This document shows positions 1-9,300 of a stretch of DNA of 64,000 nt, in pieces. Made by a program: the position numbers and the translations under genes. Positions within the stretch are counted from its first letter, which is position 1. The number at the start of each line of letters is the position of its first letter. Under the pieces are notes generated by a model. That model was not told the origin of the DNA. It saw only the letters and a list, made by a program, of their open reading frames with translations, and searched no databases. Origin of the DNA: Lentzea aerocolonigenes (GTDB lineage Bacteria; Actinomycetota; Actinomycetes; Mycobacteriales; Pseudonocardiaceae). The stretch is taken from contig NZ_BBOJ01000016.1 of the NCBI RefSeq assembly GCF_000974445.1, positions 124,001 to 188,000 on the forward strand, given 5' to 3'.

Positions 1-125
1 AGGAAGAGCCCGTCGAGGAAGACGCAGAAGAACCCCTCGAAGAAGAGGAGGACTTCGAGGCGGAGTTCGACGAGATGCTCGGCATGGAGTCCGAGGAGGA
101 CCTGGACGGCAAGCCGGAACGGTGA
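1..125 (+). CDS. C-terminal end of a DUF6350/PerM-like protein (partial)
   Basis: The reading frame entering the window at base 3 ends at TGA 123-125 and encodes about 40 residues, very rich in Glu and Asp, with no membrane segment. The 5' part lies outside the window. In many actinomycetes the gene just upstream of purN-purH is a DUF6350 multi-pass membrane protein (PerM, implicated in cell division in mycobacteria) with an acidic cytoplasmic tail. The assignment rests on this neighbourhood and on the acidic tail, not on a conserved domain seen here. Confidence 0.55.
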   Translation, partial: EEPVEEDAEEPLEEEEDFEAEFDEMLGMESEEDLDGKPER

Positions 126-174
126 CGTCATAGGCTGCCCCTGAGCTGCTGCAACCCCACGCCAGGAGTAGACG

Positions 175-795
175 CTGAGCACCGAACTCCGCCTTCCCGC
201 ACCGGCGCGCGTCGTCGTACTCGTCTCCGGTTCCGGAACCCTCATGCAGGCGTTGCTGGACGCCACCGACCTCCCGATCGAGGTGGTCGCGGTCGGCGCC
301 GACCGCGAGAACATCGAGGGCCTCAAGCGCGCCGAACGCGCGGGTGTCCCGCACTTCGCCGTGAAGCTGCGCGACCACGCCGACCGCGCGGCCTGGGACG
401 CCGCCCTGACCGAGGCCGTGGCGTCGCACGAACCCGACCTCGTGGTGTCCGCCGGCTTCATGAAGATCATCGGCCCGCGGTTCCTCGCCCGCTTCGGCGG
501 CCGGATGATCAACACCCACCCCGCGCTGCTGCCGGCCTTCCCCGGCGCGCACGGCGTGCGCGACGCCCTGGACTACGGCGTGCGCGTCACCGGGTCGACC
601 GTGCACCTGGTCGACGCGGGCGTCGACACCGGGCCGATCCTCGCGCAGGAGGCCGTCGTCGTCGAACCCGGCGACACCGAGGAGACCCTGCACGAACGCA
701 TCAAGGTCGTCGAACGCCGGCTGCTCGTCGAGACGGTCGGCCGACTGGCCCGTGAGGGCTGCACCGTGAACGGACGAAAGGTGAGCATTCCGTGA
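175..795 (+). CDS. purN: Phosphoribosylglycinamide formyltransferase (GAR transformylase)
   Basis: Transfers a formyl group from 10-formyl-THF to GAR, the third step of purine synthesis, in the cytoplasm. Visible motifs are the N-terminal strand VVVLVSGSGTLMQALLDA, the catalytic NTHPALLP block and the substrate segment VTGSTVHLVDAGVDTGPI. The first ATG (244) would remove the first beta strand and the phosphate-binding SGSGT loop. An in-frame TAG at 169-171 bounds the gene, so the only start that keeps the fold is CTG at 175, six bases after AGGAG (164-168). That gives 206 residues, normal for PurN. The stop overlaps the purH start by GTGA, so the two are translationally coupled. Confidence 0.93.
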   Translation: MSTELRLPAPARVVVLVSGSGTLMQALLDATDLPIEVVAVGADRENIEGLKRAERAGVPHFAVKLRDHADRAAWDAALTEAVASHEPDLVVSAGFMKIIGPRFLARFGGRMINTHPALLPAFPGAHGVRDALDYGVRVTGSTVHLVDAGVDTGPILAQEAVVVEPGDTEETLHERIKVVERRLLVETVGRLAREGCTVNGRKVSIP

Positions 796-2363
796 GCACT
801 CCTGCCGAGAGGCGACCGGTTCGCCGGGCCCTGATCGGGGTCTCCGACAAGGCCGGCCTGCTGGAACTGGCCACCGGCCTGCACGCGGCCGGAGTCGAGA
901 TCGTGTCCACCGGCGGCACTGCCAAGGTGCTCGCCGACGCGGGCGTCCCCGTGACGCCGGTCGAGCAGGTCACCGGGTTCCCCGAGTGCCTCGACGGCCG
1001 CGTCAAGACGCTGCACCCGCGAGTGCACGCCGGTCTGCTCGCGGACCTGCGCAAGGACTCGCACGTCCAGCAGCTGCGCGACATGGACATCGCGCCGTTC
1101 GACCTGCTGGTCGTGAACCTGTACCCGTTCACGCAGACCGTCGCGTCGGGTGCTTCCCCCGACGACTGCGTCGAGCAGATCGACATCGGCGGCCCCGCGA
1201 TGGTCCGCGCGTCGGCCAAGAACCACGCGAACGTCGCGGTCGTCGTCGACCCGTCCCGCTACGGGTGGGTGCTGGAGAACGTCCGTGAGGGCGGCTTCAC
1301 CCTGGCCGACCGGCAGCAGCTCGCGGCTGCGGCCTTCCGCCACACCGCGACCTACGACGTGGCCGTCGCGTCCTGGATCGGCAACGTGCTGGCGCCGGAC
1401 GACGAGGGCAGCGGCTTCCCCGGCTGGGTCGGCGCGACCTGGAACCGCTCGAACGTGCTGCGCTACGGCGAAAACCCGCACCAGCACGCCGCGATCTACA
1501 CGCAGGGCGACGGCCGTGTGGGCCTCGCGTCGGCGAAGCAGTTGCACGGCAAGGAGATGTCGTACAACAACTACCTCGACGGCGACGCCGCGTGGCGTGC
1601 CGCGTGGGACCACGAGCGTCCGTGCGTCGCGATCATCAAGCACGCGAACCCGTGCGGCATCGCGGTGTCCGACGTGAGCATCGCGGACGCGCACCGCAAG
1701 GCGCACGAGTGCGACCCGGTCAGCGCGTTCGGCGGCATCATCGCGGCCAACCGCGAGGTCACCGTGGAGATGGCCGAGTTCGTCTCGGAGATCTTCACCG
1801 AGGTGATCATCGCTCCGTCCTATGCGGACGGTGCGGTGGAGGTGTTGCAGCGCAAGAAGAACGTGCGCATCCTCGTGGCAGAGGCGCCGGCTCGTGGTGG
1901 CGCGGAGATGCGTCCGGTGTCCGGTGGCCTGCTGCTGCAGCAGCGCGACGCCATCGACGCCTCCGGTGACTCGCCCGCGAACTGGACGCTCGCGTGCGGC
2001 AAGCCCGCGGACGAGAAGACGCTGGCGGACCTGGAGTTCGCGTGGCGCGCCATCCGTGCCGTGAAGTCGAACGCGATCCTGCTGGCGGACGACGGCGCGA
2101 CCGTCGGCGTCGGCATGGGCCAGGTCAACCGGGTCGACTCGTCGCACCTCGCGGTGAAGCGCGCCGGCGAGCGGGCCAAGGGCGCGGTCGCGGCGTCGGA
2201 CGCGTTCTTCCCGTTCCCGGACGGCCTCGAAGTGCTGCTGGAGGCCGGTGTGCGCGCGGTCGTGCAGCCCGGCGGCTCGGTGCGCGACCCCGAGGTGATC
2301 GCGAAGGCCGAGGAGGCGGGCGTGACGCTGTACCTGACGGGTACGCGCCACTTCGCCCACTGA
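792..2363 (+). CDS. purH: Bifunctional AICAR formyltransferase / IMP cyclohydrolase
   Basis: Carries out the last two steps of IMP synthesis. The 523 residues match the usual length. The N-terminal MGS-like cyclohydrolase domain (about 1-150) shows GRVKTLHPRVHAGLLAD. The AICAR transformylase part shows the SYNNYLDGDAAW block, IKHANPCGIAVSD and the C-terminal GQVNRVDS. It starts with GTG at 792, overlapping the purN stop, so the two genes form one operon. A strong hairpin follows directly. Confidence 0.97.
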   Translation: MSTPAERRPVRRALIGVSDKAGLLELATGLHAAGVEIVSTGGTAKVLADAGVPVTPVEQVTGFPECLDGRVKTLHPRVHAGLLADLRKDSHVQQLRDMDIAPFDLLVVNLYPFTQTVASGASPDDCVEQIDIGGPAMVRASAKNHANVAVVVDPSRYGWVLENVREGGFTLADRQQLAAAAFRHTATYDVAVASWIGNVLAPDDEGSGFPGWVGATWNRSNVLRYGENPHQHAAIYTQGDGRVGLASAKQLHGKEMSYNNYLDGDAAWRAAWDHERPCVAIIKHANPCGIAVSDVSIADAHRKAHECDPVSAFGGIIAANREVTVEMAEFVSEIFTEVIIAPSYADGAVEVLQRKKNVRILVAEAPARGGAEMRPVSGGLLLQQRDAIDASGDSPANWTLACGKPADEKTLADLEFAWRAIRAVKSNAILLADDGATVGVGMGQVNRVDSSHLAVKRAGERAKGAVAASDAFFPFPDGLEVLLEAGVRAVVQPGGSVRDPEVIAKAEEAGVTLYLTGTRHFAH

Positions 2364-2371
2364 TGTGCTGA

Positions 2372-2399
2372 GGGGCCGCCCGGTTCGCCGGGCGGCCCT
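2372..2399. terminator. Bidirectional hairpin terminator after purH
   Basis: An 11-bp GC stem (GGGCCGCCCGG / CCGGGCGGCCC) closed by a TTCG tetraloop lies between the convergent purH and the minus-strand membrane protein gene, whose stop codon abuts it. There is no long T tract, as is usual in high-GC actinomycetes. Confidence 0.8.
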
Positions 2400-3037
2400 C
2401 ACGCTTGCGCGAGCAACGCCTCGGCGACGCCCCGCGCGGCGGCCTCGAACTCCGCGACGTCCGGCCGCTTGTTCGCGAACAGCCCGGCGTCCCAGCCGGC
2501 GTACCCGAGCTCGAACACCTTGTCGCCCTTGCGCGCGATGATGTCGAGGTGCAGGTATGCCGAACGGGTGTCCACCAGCACCGCGGTCGCCTCGTCGCCG
2601 AGCCCGTCGAGCTTCCGCTCGCTGATCGTGCCCTGGTTGTTCTGCTTCGACCGGGAGAGGCGTTGTTCGTACTCCGTCCCCGCGTCGTCGCCCTCGAACA
2701 CGTGCACGTCCAAGGTGCGCAGTCCTGAGCCGTCGCGTCCCTTGGTCTGGTCCCAGGAGCACGTGGTGCTCGTGTGGTCCTGGTACTTCAGCTCGCGGGA
2801 GAGCGCGGGGTTGGAGTTGGTGGTGCGTGCGTTGGTCAGCACGGCCTCGGAGACGTTCGCACACGTCTCGGGCATCGTGCCGCCGCGTCTGGGGCTGCCG
2901 CCGTCGGCGTTCGAGTCCAGGTACAGGAACCCGGCCGTCGCCGCGACGCCGAGCACCAGCACGCCGGCGATGATCCCGATGACCAGCGGTGCCTTGTTCT
3001 TCTTCGGCGGTTGCGGCGGGTAGGGCTGCCAGGTCAC
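2399..3037 (-). CDS. Membrane-anchored DUF3558-like protein (second of a paralogous pair)
   Basis: 212 residues: a short Pro/Lys-rich cytoplasmic N-terminus, one transmembrane helix (LVIGIIAGVLVLGVAATAGF, about residues 19-38), and an extracytoplasmic domain with two cysteines (PETCANVS and TTCSWDQ). The domain layout matches DUF3558-like proteins of Pseudonocardiales, but here anchored by a helix rather than a lipobox. The start overlaps the stop of the upstream paralogue by ATGA, so the pair is co-translated. Function unknown. Confidence 0.7.
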   Translation of the reverse strand: MTWQPYPPQPPKKNKAPLVIGIIAGVLVLGVAATAGFLYLDSNADGGSPRRGGTMPETCANVSEAVLTNARTTNSNPALSRELKYQDHTSTTCSWDQTKGRDGSGLRTLDVHVFEGDDAGTEYEQRLSRSKQNNQGTISERKLDGLGDEATAVLVDTRSAYLHLDIIARKGDKVFELGYAGWDAGLFANKRPDVAEFEAAARGVAEALLAQA

Positions 3038-3759
3038 AGCTTGCCCAGCACGTCGTTCATGACCGCGGTCGCCGTCTGCCTGAGGTCGTTCATGTCGGGC
3101 TTGCCCAGGCTGAACAGGCCGGGATCCGCACCCGTGTACTCGACCAGGACGGCCCGGTCGCCCTTGCGTGCCACGAGCGCGTACTCGGCGGGTGCCTCGC
3201 TCGCCCTGCTCCGCTCGTAGGCCTTGGCCTCGTCACCCAGGCCGCTGACCGCGCCGACCTCCTTGGTCGTGCTGTCGGACAACAACACCTCGCCCAAGGC
3301 CTTGAACTTGTCCTCGCCGTCCCAGATCTTGATCCGCAGCGACCGGTACCCCGGTGCGTCGCGGCCGGCGGTCTGCTCCCAGTGGCAGTTGGTGTCGCCC
3401 TCTCCCAGGTCGGCCGACTGCGATCCGTCCGGGTTCGTGGTGCGGGCCTTGGCGAGCGTCTCCGGGGACACGGTGTTGCACCGCTCCGGCAGCGCGTCGT
3501 TGCGCTGCGGGTAGCCGTGGTCCTTGCGGGCGTTGAAGAAGAAGAAACCACCGGTGCCGAGTCCGCCGAGGAGCAGGACGACGGCGACGATCACCACGGC
3601 GATGACCGCGCCCTTGCCCTTCTTCCGCGGCGGCTGCGGCGGGTAGCCCGGTTGCTGCGGGTAGCCCTGCGGCGGGTATCCGCCCTGCTGAGGCGGTGGT
3701 GGTTGCTGCTGCCAGCCCTGCTGCGGAGGGTGCTGCTGCCAGCCCTGAGGTGAGTTCAC
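3034..3759 (-). CDS. Membrane-anchored DUF3558-like protein with Gln/Pro-rich N-terminus
   Basis: 241 residues. The first ~45 are low-complexity Pro/Gln/Gly repeats (GYPPQGYPQQPGYPPQ). A Lys cluster and a single helix (AVIAVVIVAVVLLLGGLG) follow, then an extracytoplasmic domain with a Cys pair (PERCNT and NCHWEQ) that aligns with the downstream protein. GTG at 3759 has GAGGAA five to six bases upstream. The two genes look like an old tandem duplication. Function unknown; a cell-envelope role is only an inference. Confidence 0.7.
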   Translation of the reverse strand: MNSPQGWQQHPPQQGWQQQPPPPQQGGYPPQGYPQQPGYPPQPPRKKGKGAVIAVVIVAVVLLLGGLGTGGFFFFNARKDHGYPQRNDALPERCNTVSPETLAKARTTNPDGSQSADLGEGDTNCHWEQTAGRDAPGYRSLRIKIWDGEDKFKALGEVLLSDSTTKEVGAVSGLGDEAKAYERSRASEAPAEYALVARKGDRAVLVEYTGADPGLFSLGKPDMNDLRQTATAVMNDVLGKL

Positions 3760-3866
3760 GGGAGTTCCTCGTCAGAAAGAACGGTCCAGGCCAACGTAGT
3801 TGACCTTGCTGGTGCGCGTGGTGCGTCTCGGTGAATGCGATTCGCCCGATCGGGTGGCTTCTGGGA

Positions 3867-3897
3867 TTGACACGGGGGTGCGCATCCGCGCTACGAT
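3867..3897 (+). promoter_or_regulatory. Promoter of the mutasome operon
   Basis: TTGACA (3867-3872) and TACGAT (3892-3897) resemble -35 and -10 hexamers, separated by 19 bases, slightly longer than optimal. The LexA box begins 12 bases after the -10 element, placed to block transcription start or early elongation. Confidence 0.5.
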
Positions 3898-3909
3898 CAT
3901 CCCGTTCGT

Positions 3910-3925
3910 TCGAACAGGAGTTCGA
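3910..3925. promoter_or_regulatory. SOS box (LexA operator)
   Basis: TCGAACAGGAGTTCGA is an exact match to the Gram-positive/actinobacterial SOS consensus TCGAAC-N4-GTTCGA. It lies 73 bases upstream of the imuA' start, which fits DNA-damage induction of imuA'-imuB-dnaE2 as known in mycobacteria. Confidence 0.92.
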
Positions 3926-3998
3926 ATAAGCAAGTCGCCGAACTTCCCGCGGCGACCGTGCACAGGGGTGCGCACGGTCCGTACGGGAGGTGGGTGGA

Positions 3999-4742
3999 GT
4001 GTCCAGGTCGGCAACGGCGTCGTTGGCCGCGCTCGGGGTGAACCCGGCCAGCGAGCTGACCAGCACCACCACCGACCACACCACGGGGCGGGTGCTGCCG
4101 GTTCGCGGGGAACTGGCAGGCCTGCTGCCGTGGGGCGGCTTGCGGGCGGGCAGCACGGTGTCGGTGGGCGGATCGACATCGCTACTGCTGGCCCTGCTCG
4201 CGGGCGCGACCGCGGACGGCTGCTGGGCCGCCGTGGTCGGCCTGCCGCAGGTGGGGGTGCTGGCCGCGGCCGAGCTCGGGGTCTCGGTGCAGCGGCTGGC
4301 ACTCGTTCCTCGCCCCGGCTCCGATCCCGGCCCGGTGATCGCGGCCCTGCTGGACGGCATCGACCTGGTGGCCGTCGCGTGCCCACTACCTCCTTCGCTC
4401 GCACGGCGCCTCACGGCCCGTGCCCGCCAACGCCGTGCCGTGCTCATCGCCTTCGGCTCCTGGCCCTCCGCCGACGTGGAGCTGACCGCGGAGTCCGTGC
4501 GCTGGAACTCCCTCGACGACGGCGCGGAAACGTTGCGGCGTCAGCAGATCAGCGTGCGCAGCGGTGGCCGCGGGTCTGCGGGCAGGCCGCGGCACGTGCT
4601 GCTGACGTTCGGGGAAGAAGAGATCGAGCTCCCGCTGGTGGCCGGCGAACCTGCCAGGTCCGACGAGCCGGCTGATGCCGGTCCGGACCAGGTGGACGAG
4701 CTGGCCGCCAGGCGGGCTACAACCCAGGAGCAGCCCGCGTGA
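3999..4742 (+). CDS. imuA': ImuA', RecA-like accessory protein of the mutasome
   Basis: 247 residues with a RecA-fold core. The Walker A region is degenerate (SVGGSTSLLLALLAG, no GKT lysine), followed by LAALLDGIDLVAVACP-like and VLIAFGSWP segments. In mycobacteria ImuA' partners ImuB and DnaE2 in damage-induced mutagenesis; it has no known catalytic activity. GTG at 3999 is preferred because GGAGG (3986-3990) is eight bases upstream; the in-frame GTG at 3990 overlaps that site. The C-terminal ~60 residues are hydrophilic. The stop overlaps imuB by GTGA. The SOS box upstream indicates LexA control. Confidence 0.85.
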   Translation: MSRSATASLAALGVNPASELTSTTTDHTTGRVLPVRGELAGLLPWGGLRAGSTVSVGGSTSLLLALLAGATADGCWAAVVGLPQVGVLAAAELGVSVQRLALVPRPGSDPGPVIAALLDGIDLVAVACPLPPSLARRLTARARQRRAVLIAFGSWPSADVELTAESVRWNSLDDGAETLRRQQISVRSGGRGSAGRPRHVLLTFGEEEIELPLVAGEPARSDEPADAGPDQVDELAARRATTQEQPA

Positions 4743-6241
4743 AGGACGCACGCCTGCTCGCGGTCTGGTGCCCGGACTGGCCCGTCGTCGCCGCCTGCAC
4801 CGCGTCCGGCACCGGTCAGCACGTGCCGGTGGCGGTCGTCGACGGCAACGAGATCGTGGCCACCTCGGCCGTCGCTCGCGCCGAGGGCGTCCGCAGAGCC
4901 ATGCGCAAACGCATGGCTGAGTCGACGTGCCCCGAACTCGTCGTCTTCGAGCACGACCCGCAGCGCGACGCCAGGTTCTTCGAGCCCGTCGCGGAGGCCG
5001 TGGAGGAGCTCGCGCCCGGCATCGAGGTCGTCGAGCCCGGCCTGGTCGCCGTGCCCGCGCGGGGGCCGGTCAACTACTTCTCCTCCGCCGAACGGGCCGC
5101 GGAACGCATCGTCGACCACATCGCCGCGCGCACGAACGTCGAGGCGCAGGTGGGCCTGGCCGACAGCCTCTTCGCCGCCACGAAAGCCGCGCACCGCAAC
5201 ATGATCGTGCCGCCGGACCGGACCGCGGAGTTCCTCAGGCCGTTGGGCGTGCACGAGCTCGACGCGCCGGAGCTGGTCGATCTGCTGCGCAGGCTCGGTC
5301 TGAAGACGCTCGGCGCGTTCGCGGACGTGCCGGAGAACGCGGTGGCGTCGAGGTTCGGCGGACCGGCGACGCGTCAGCACCGCCTGGCGCGCGGGCTCGC
5401 CGAACGTCCGCTCGACAAGCGCAGGCCCGCCCCCGAACTGGCCGTCACGGAGACCTTCGACGACCCGGTCGAGCGCATCGACGCGGCCGCGTTCGCCGCG
5501 AAGATCCTCTCGGAGCGGCTGCACGAGAACCTCGCCGCGAGAAGCCTCGCGTGCACGCGGCTCGGCATCCACGCCCGCACCGAGCACGACGAGGAGCTGC
5601 ACCGGGTCTGGCGGGCCGCGGAACCGTTGACACCACGGGGAATCGCGGACCGCGTGCGCTGGCAGCTCGACGGCTGGCTCACCCGCGAACGCCTCACCTC
5701 GGGCATCAGGACGCTCACCCTCGAACCGGTCGAGGTCGTCAACGGCACCGCGTTGCAGCTCGGGTTGTGGGGCCACGACGACGAACGCGCGGTGCGGGCC
5801 CTGCTGCACGTCCAGGGCCTGCTCGGCCCCGACGGCGTGCTCACGCCGGTGCTCGACGGCGGCAGGGGGCCGAAGGAGCGGGTCAGGCTCGTGCCGTGGG
5901 GCGACGAGCGGACACCGGCGCACAACCCGGACCACCCGTGGCCCGGCCGGCTCCCCAGGGCGCCCGCGACGCTCGCCGACGACCCCGCCGACCTGACCGA
6001 CGCCGACGGCAACGAGGTCGGCGTGACCGGGCGTCTCGAGCTCACCGCACAGCCCAAGAAGCTTGCCGTGAGAGGAAGAACGCAGGAGGTGACCGCGTGG
6101 GCCGGGCCGTGGCCGGTCGACGAGCGGTGGTGGGCGCCGGACCCGCACCGGGCCGCGCGCATCCAGGTGCAGACGAACGACCAGGCGTTCCTGCTGATCC
6201 GCAGGGACCAGAGGTGGTTCCTGGAAGGGGTGTACGACTGA
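4739..6241 (+). CDS. imuB: ImuB, catalytically inactive Y-family polymerase homologue
   Basis: 500 residues with Y-family fold features, but the metal-binding acidic residues are missing. The usual DMDAFFAS motif reads CPDWPVVAA (11-19) and the SIDE motif is replaced by PGLVAVPARGP (100-110). A QLGLWG motif at 340-345 matches the beta-clamp-binding motif known in mycobacterial ImuB, where ImuB is the hub linking ImuA', DnaE2 and the clamp. The gene overlaps imuA' by four bases, and its TGA overlaps the ATG of a 24-codon ORF (TGATG). Confidence 0.93.
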   Translation: MKDARLLAVWCPDWPVVAACTASGTGQHVPVAVVDGNEIVATSAVARAEGVRRAMRKRMAESTCPELVVFEHDPQRDARFFEPVAEAVEELAPGIEVVEPGLVAVPARGPVNYFSSAERAAERIVDHIAARTNVEAQVGLADSLFAATKAAHRNMIVPPDRTAEFLRPLGVHELDAPELVDLLRRLGLKTLGAFADVPENAVASRFGGPATRQHRLARGLAERPLDKRRPAPELAVTETFDDPVERIDAAAFAAKILSERLHENLAARSLACTRLGIHARTEHDEELHRVWRAAEPLTPRGIADRVRWQLDGWLTRERLTSGIRTLTLEPVEVVNGTALQLGLWGHDDERAVRALLHVQGLLGPDGVLTPVLDGGRGPKERVRLVPWGDERTPAHNPDHPWPGRLPRAPATLADDPADLTDADGNEVGVTGRLELTAQPKKLAVRGRTQEVTAWAGPWPVDERWWAPDPHRAARIQVQTNDQAFLLIRRDQRWFLEGVYD

Positions 6242-6315
6242 TGCAGGACGAGTACTGGGATCTGCTGGAGACCCTGATCCCGTTGCCGCGCAAGGCGCCT
6301 GAGCAAGGGATCTGA
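6241..6315 (+). CDS. 24-residue micro-ORF coupled between imuB and dnaE2
   Basis: ATG 6241 to TGA 6313-6315 encodes 24 residues beginning MQDEYWDLLETLIPLPRK. Its start overlaps the imuB stop and its stop overlaps the dnaE2 start, both as TGATG. It therefore fills the whole gap, and ribosomes ending imuB would re-initiate here and then on dnaE2. It may be a coupling leader, a small mutasome peptide, or a C-terminal piece split from ImuB. I do not recognise it. Confidence 0.5.
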   Translation: MQDEYWDLLETLIPLPRKAPEQGI

Positions 6316-9300
6316 TGGGCTGGAACAACCCGCCGGTCCGCTGGAGGGAGCTGGAACGGGCCCTCTCCGGCAAGCCCGCCGAGCAGAAGCCCGACGGCGG
6401 CGACAGTCCCGCGTGGTCACGGCACCGGGACAGGTACACCGCGCCGCCGGGTTTCGAGCTGCGCGTGGACGAGGCCGCGACCACCCGCAGGCGCGTGCCG
6501 TACGCGGAGCTGCACTGCCACTCCAACTTCAGCTGGCTCGACGGCGCGAGCCACCCCGAGGAGCTCGTAGAGGAGGCGCAACGGCTCAAGCTCGACGCCA
6601 TCGCGATCACCGACCACGACGGCATGTACGGCGTGGTGCGGTTCGCCGAGGCCGCCAAGGAACTCGGGATGCACACGGTGTTCGGCGCCGAGCTCAGCAT
6701 CGGGCTCGGCAAACCCGCCAACGGCGAACCGGATCCCGAGGGTGATCACCTGCTTCTCCTCGCGCGCCAGCAGGAGGGCTACCACGCCCTGTGCCGCACG
6801 CTGACCACCGGACACCTCGACGACAACGCGGAGAAGGGAAAACCGGTCTACGACGTCGAGCAGATCGTGGCCGACACCTTGGGCGAGGTCGTGGTGCTGA
6901 CGGGCTGCCGCAAGGGAACCGTCCGCAGAGCGCTCGTCAGGGAAGGGCCGGAGGCGGCGTTCCGGGAGATCGTCAGGCTCACCGAGCTCTTCGGCAAGGG
7001 ACGCGTCCACGTCGAGCTGACCGACCACGGGTTGCCCGAGGACAGCAGGCGCAACGACATCCTCAACGCGATGGCGCAGAAGCTCAAACTTCCTGTCGTG
7101 GCAACGAATGCCGTGCACTACGCGACGCCGAGCCGTGGCAGGCTCGCCGCCGCGATGGCCGCCGTGCGCGCACGGAGCAGCCTCGACGACATGGCCGGCT
7201 GGCTGCCGCCGTCACCCGCCGCGTTCCTGCGCAGCGGCGAGGAGATGTTCCACCGGTTCCGCCGCTTTCCCGGCGCCGTGCACAACGCCGCGTTGCTCGG
7301 CATGCAGCTGGCGTTCGACCTGAGGCTGGTCGCGCCGAAGCTGCCACCGTTCGACGTGCCGCCCGGTCACACCGAGAACACCTGGCTGCGCAAGCTCACC
7401 TATGAGGGCGCGCGCCGGCGGTACCCCGACGGCGACGAGAAGGCGTTCCGGCAGATCGAGCACGAGCTGAAGATCATCGAACAGCTCGGCTTCCCCGGCT
7501 ACTTCCTCGTCGTGCACGACATCGTGAACTTCTGCAAGGAGAACGACATCCTCTGCCAGGGCAGGGGCAGCGCCGCCAACTCCGCGGTGTGCTTCGCGCT
7601 CGGCATCACCAACGTCGACGCCGTCCGCTTCGACCTGCTCTTCGAACGCTTCCTCGCCCCCGCCCGCGACGGCCCTCCCGACATCGACGTCGACATCGAG
7701 TCCGACCGGCGTGAGGAGGTGATCCAGCACGTCTACGCCAAGTACGGCCGCCGGCACGCGGCACAGGTCGCGAACGTCATCACCTACCGCGCCCGTTCCG
7801 CGGTGCGCGACATGGCCCGCGCGCTCGGCCACTCGCCGGGCCAGCAGGACGCGTGGAGCAAGCAGATAGACAGGTGGGGCCCGCTCAGCGTCACCACCGA
7901 CGACTGCGACATCCCGCGTGACGTGCTGGAGCTCTCCGCCCAGCTGGAGAACTTCCCGCGCCACCTCGGCATCCACTCCGGCGGCATGGTGATCTGCCAC
8001 CGCGCCGTCAGCGAGGTGTGCCCGGTGGAGAAGGCGCGCATGGACAAGCGCACGGTCCTGCAGTGGGACAAGGACGACTGCGCGTCCATCGGCCTGGTGA
8101 AGTTCGACCTGCTCGGCCTCGGCATGCTCTCCGCGCTGCACTACGCCATCGACCTCGTGCGCGACCACGAGGGCGTTGACGTCGACATGGGTCGCATCGA
8201 TCTGAATGATCAACGTGTCTACGAGATGTTGCAGAAAGCCGACTCCGTGGGCGTCTTCCAGGTCGAGAGCCGCGCGCAGATGGCGACGCTGCCGCGCCTG
8301 AAACCACGCGAGTTCTACGACCTCGTCGTCGAGGTGGCCCTGATCAGGCCCGGCCCGATCCAGGGCGGCTCGGTGCACCCGTACATCAGGCGCCGCAACA
8401 AGGTCGAGAAGTGGGACTACGACCACCCGTTGCTGGAGAACGCCTTGAAGAAGACCTACGGCGTGCCGTTGTTCCAGGAACAGCTCATGCAGATCGCGGT
8501 GGACGTGGCCGGCTTCACCGCAGCCGAGGCCGACGAACTGCGCCGCGCGATGGGCGCCAAACGCTCCACCGCCCGCATGGAACGGCTGCGCGACCGCTTC
8601 TACGAGGGCTGTGCCGTGAACGGCATCGACGAGGAGCTCGCCGGGCGCATCTACGCGAAACTGCTGGCGTTCGCCAACTTCGGCTTCCCCGAGTCGCACG
8701 CCCTGTCGTTCGCGCACCTGGTGTTCGTGAGCGCGTGGTTCAAGCTCTACCACCCGGCAGCCTTCTGCGCGGCCCTGCTCCGAGCCCAGCCGATGGGCTT
8801 CTACTCCCCGCAGTCGCTGGTGATCGACGCCCGCCGCCACGGCGTGACGGTCCACGGCCCGTGCGTGAACAGGTCGCTCCCCTGGGCGGGCCTGGAACCG
8901 TTGGGCGCCCAGAACGCCGTCCGCATCGGCCTGTCCGCCGTACGCGGCATCGGCGAAGCAGACGCCGAGCGAATCGTTGCCGCCCAACCGTTCCACGACA
9001 TGGAGGACTTCGGCACCCGCGTGCAACTCACCACCGCCCAGGTGGAAGCACTGGCCACCGCGGGCGCGTTCTCGTGCTTCGGCCTGCAGCGCCGCGAGGC
9101 GTTGTGGGCAGCCGGCGCGATCGCCGCCATCCGCCCAGACCGCCTGCCGGGCACCACGGTAGGAGTCGACGCGCCTTCATTGCCCGGCATGGACGACGTG
9201 GAACTGGCGGTGGCGGACGTCTGGGCCACGGGCCTGTCCCCGGACAGCTTCCCGACCCAGTTCGTGCGGTCCACTTTGGACTCGATGGGAGCACTGCCGG

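Noticed and set aside
573..2864. Very long open frame antisense to purN-purH, and similar ones at 4541-6721, 7212-9026 and 30013-32355
   Set aside because: Arg/Ala/Gly-rich, no domains, no ribosome sites, and fully explained by GC-rich third positions of the real genes on the other strand.
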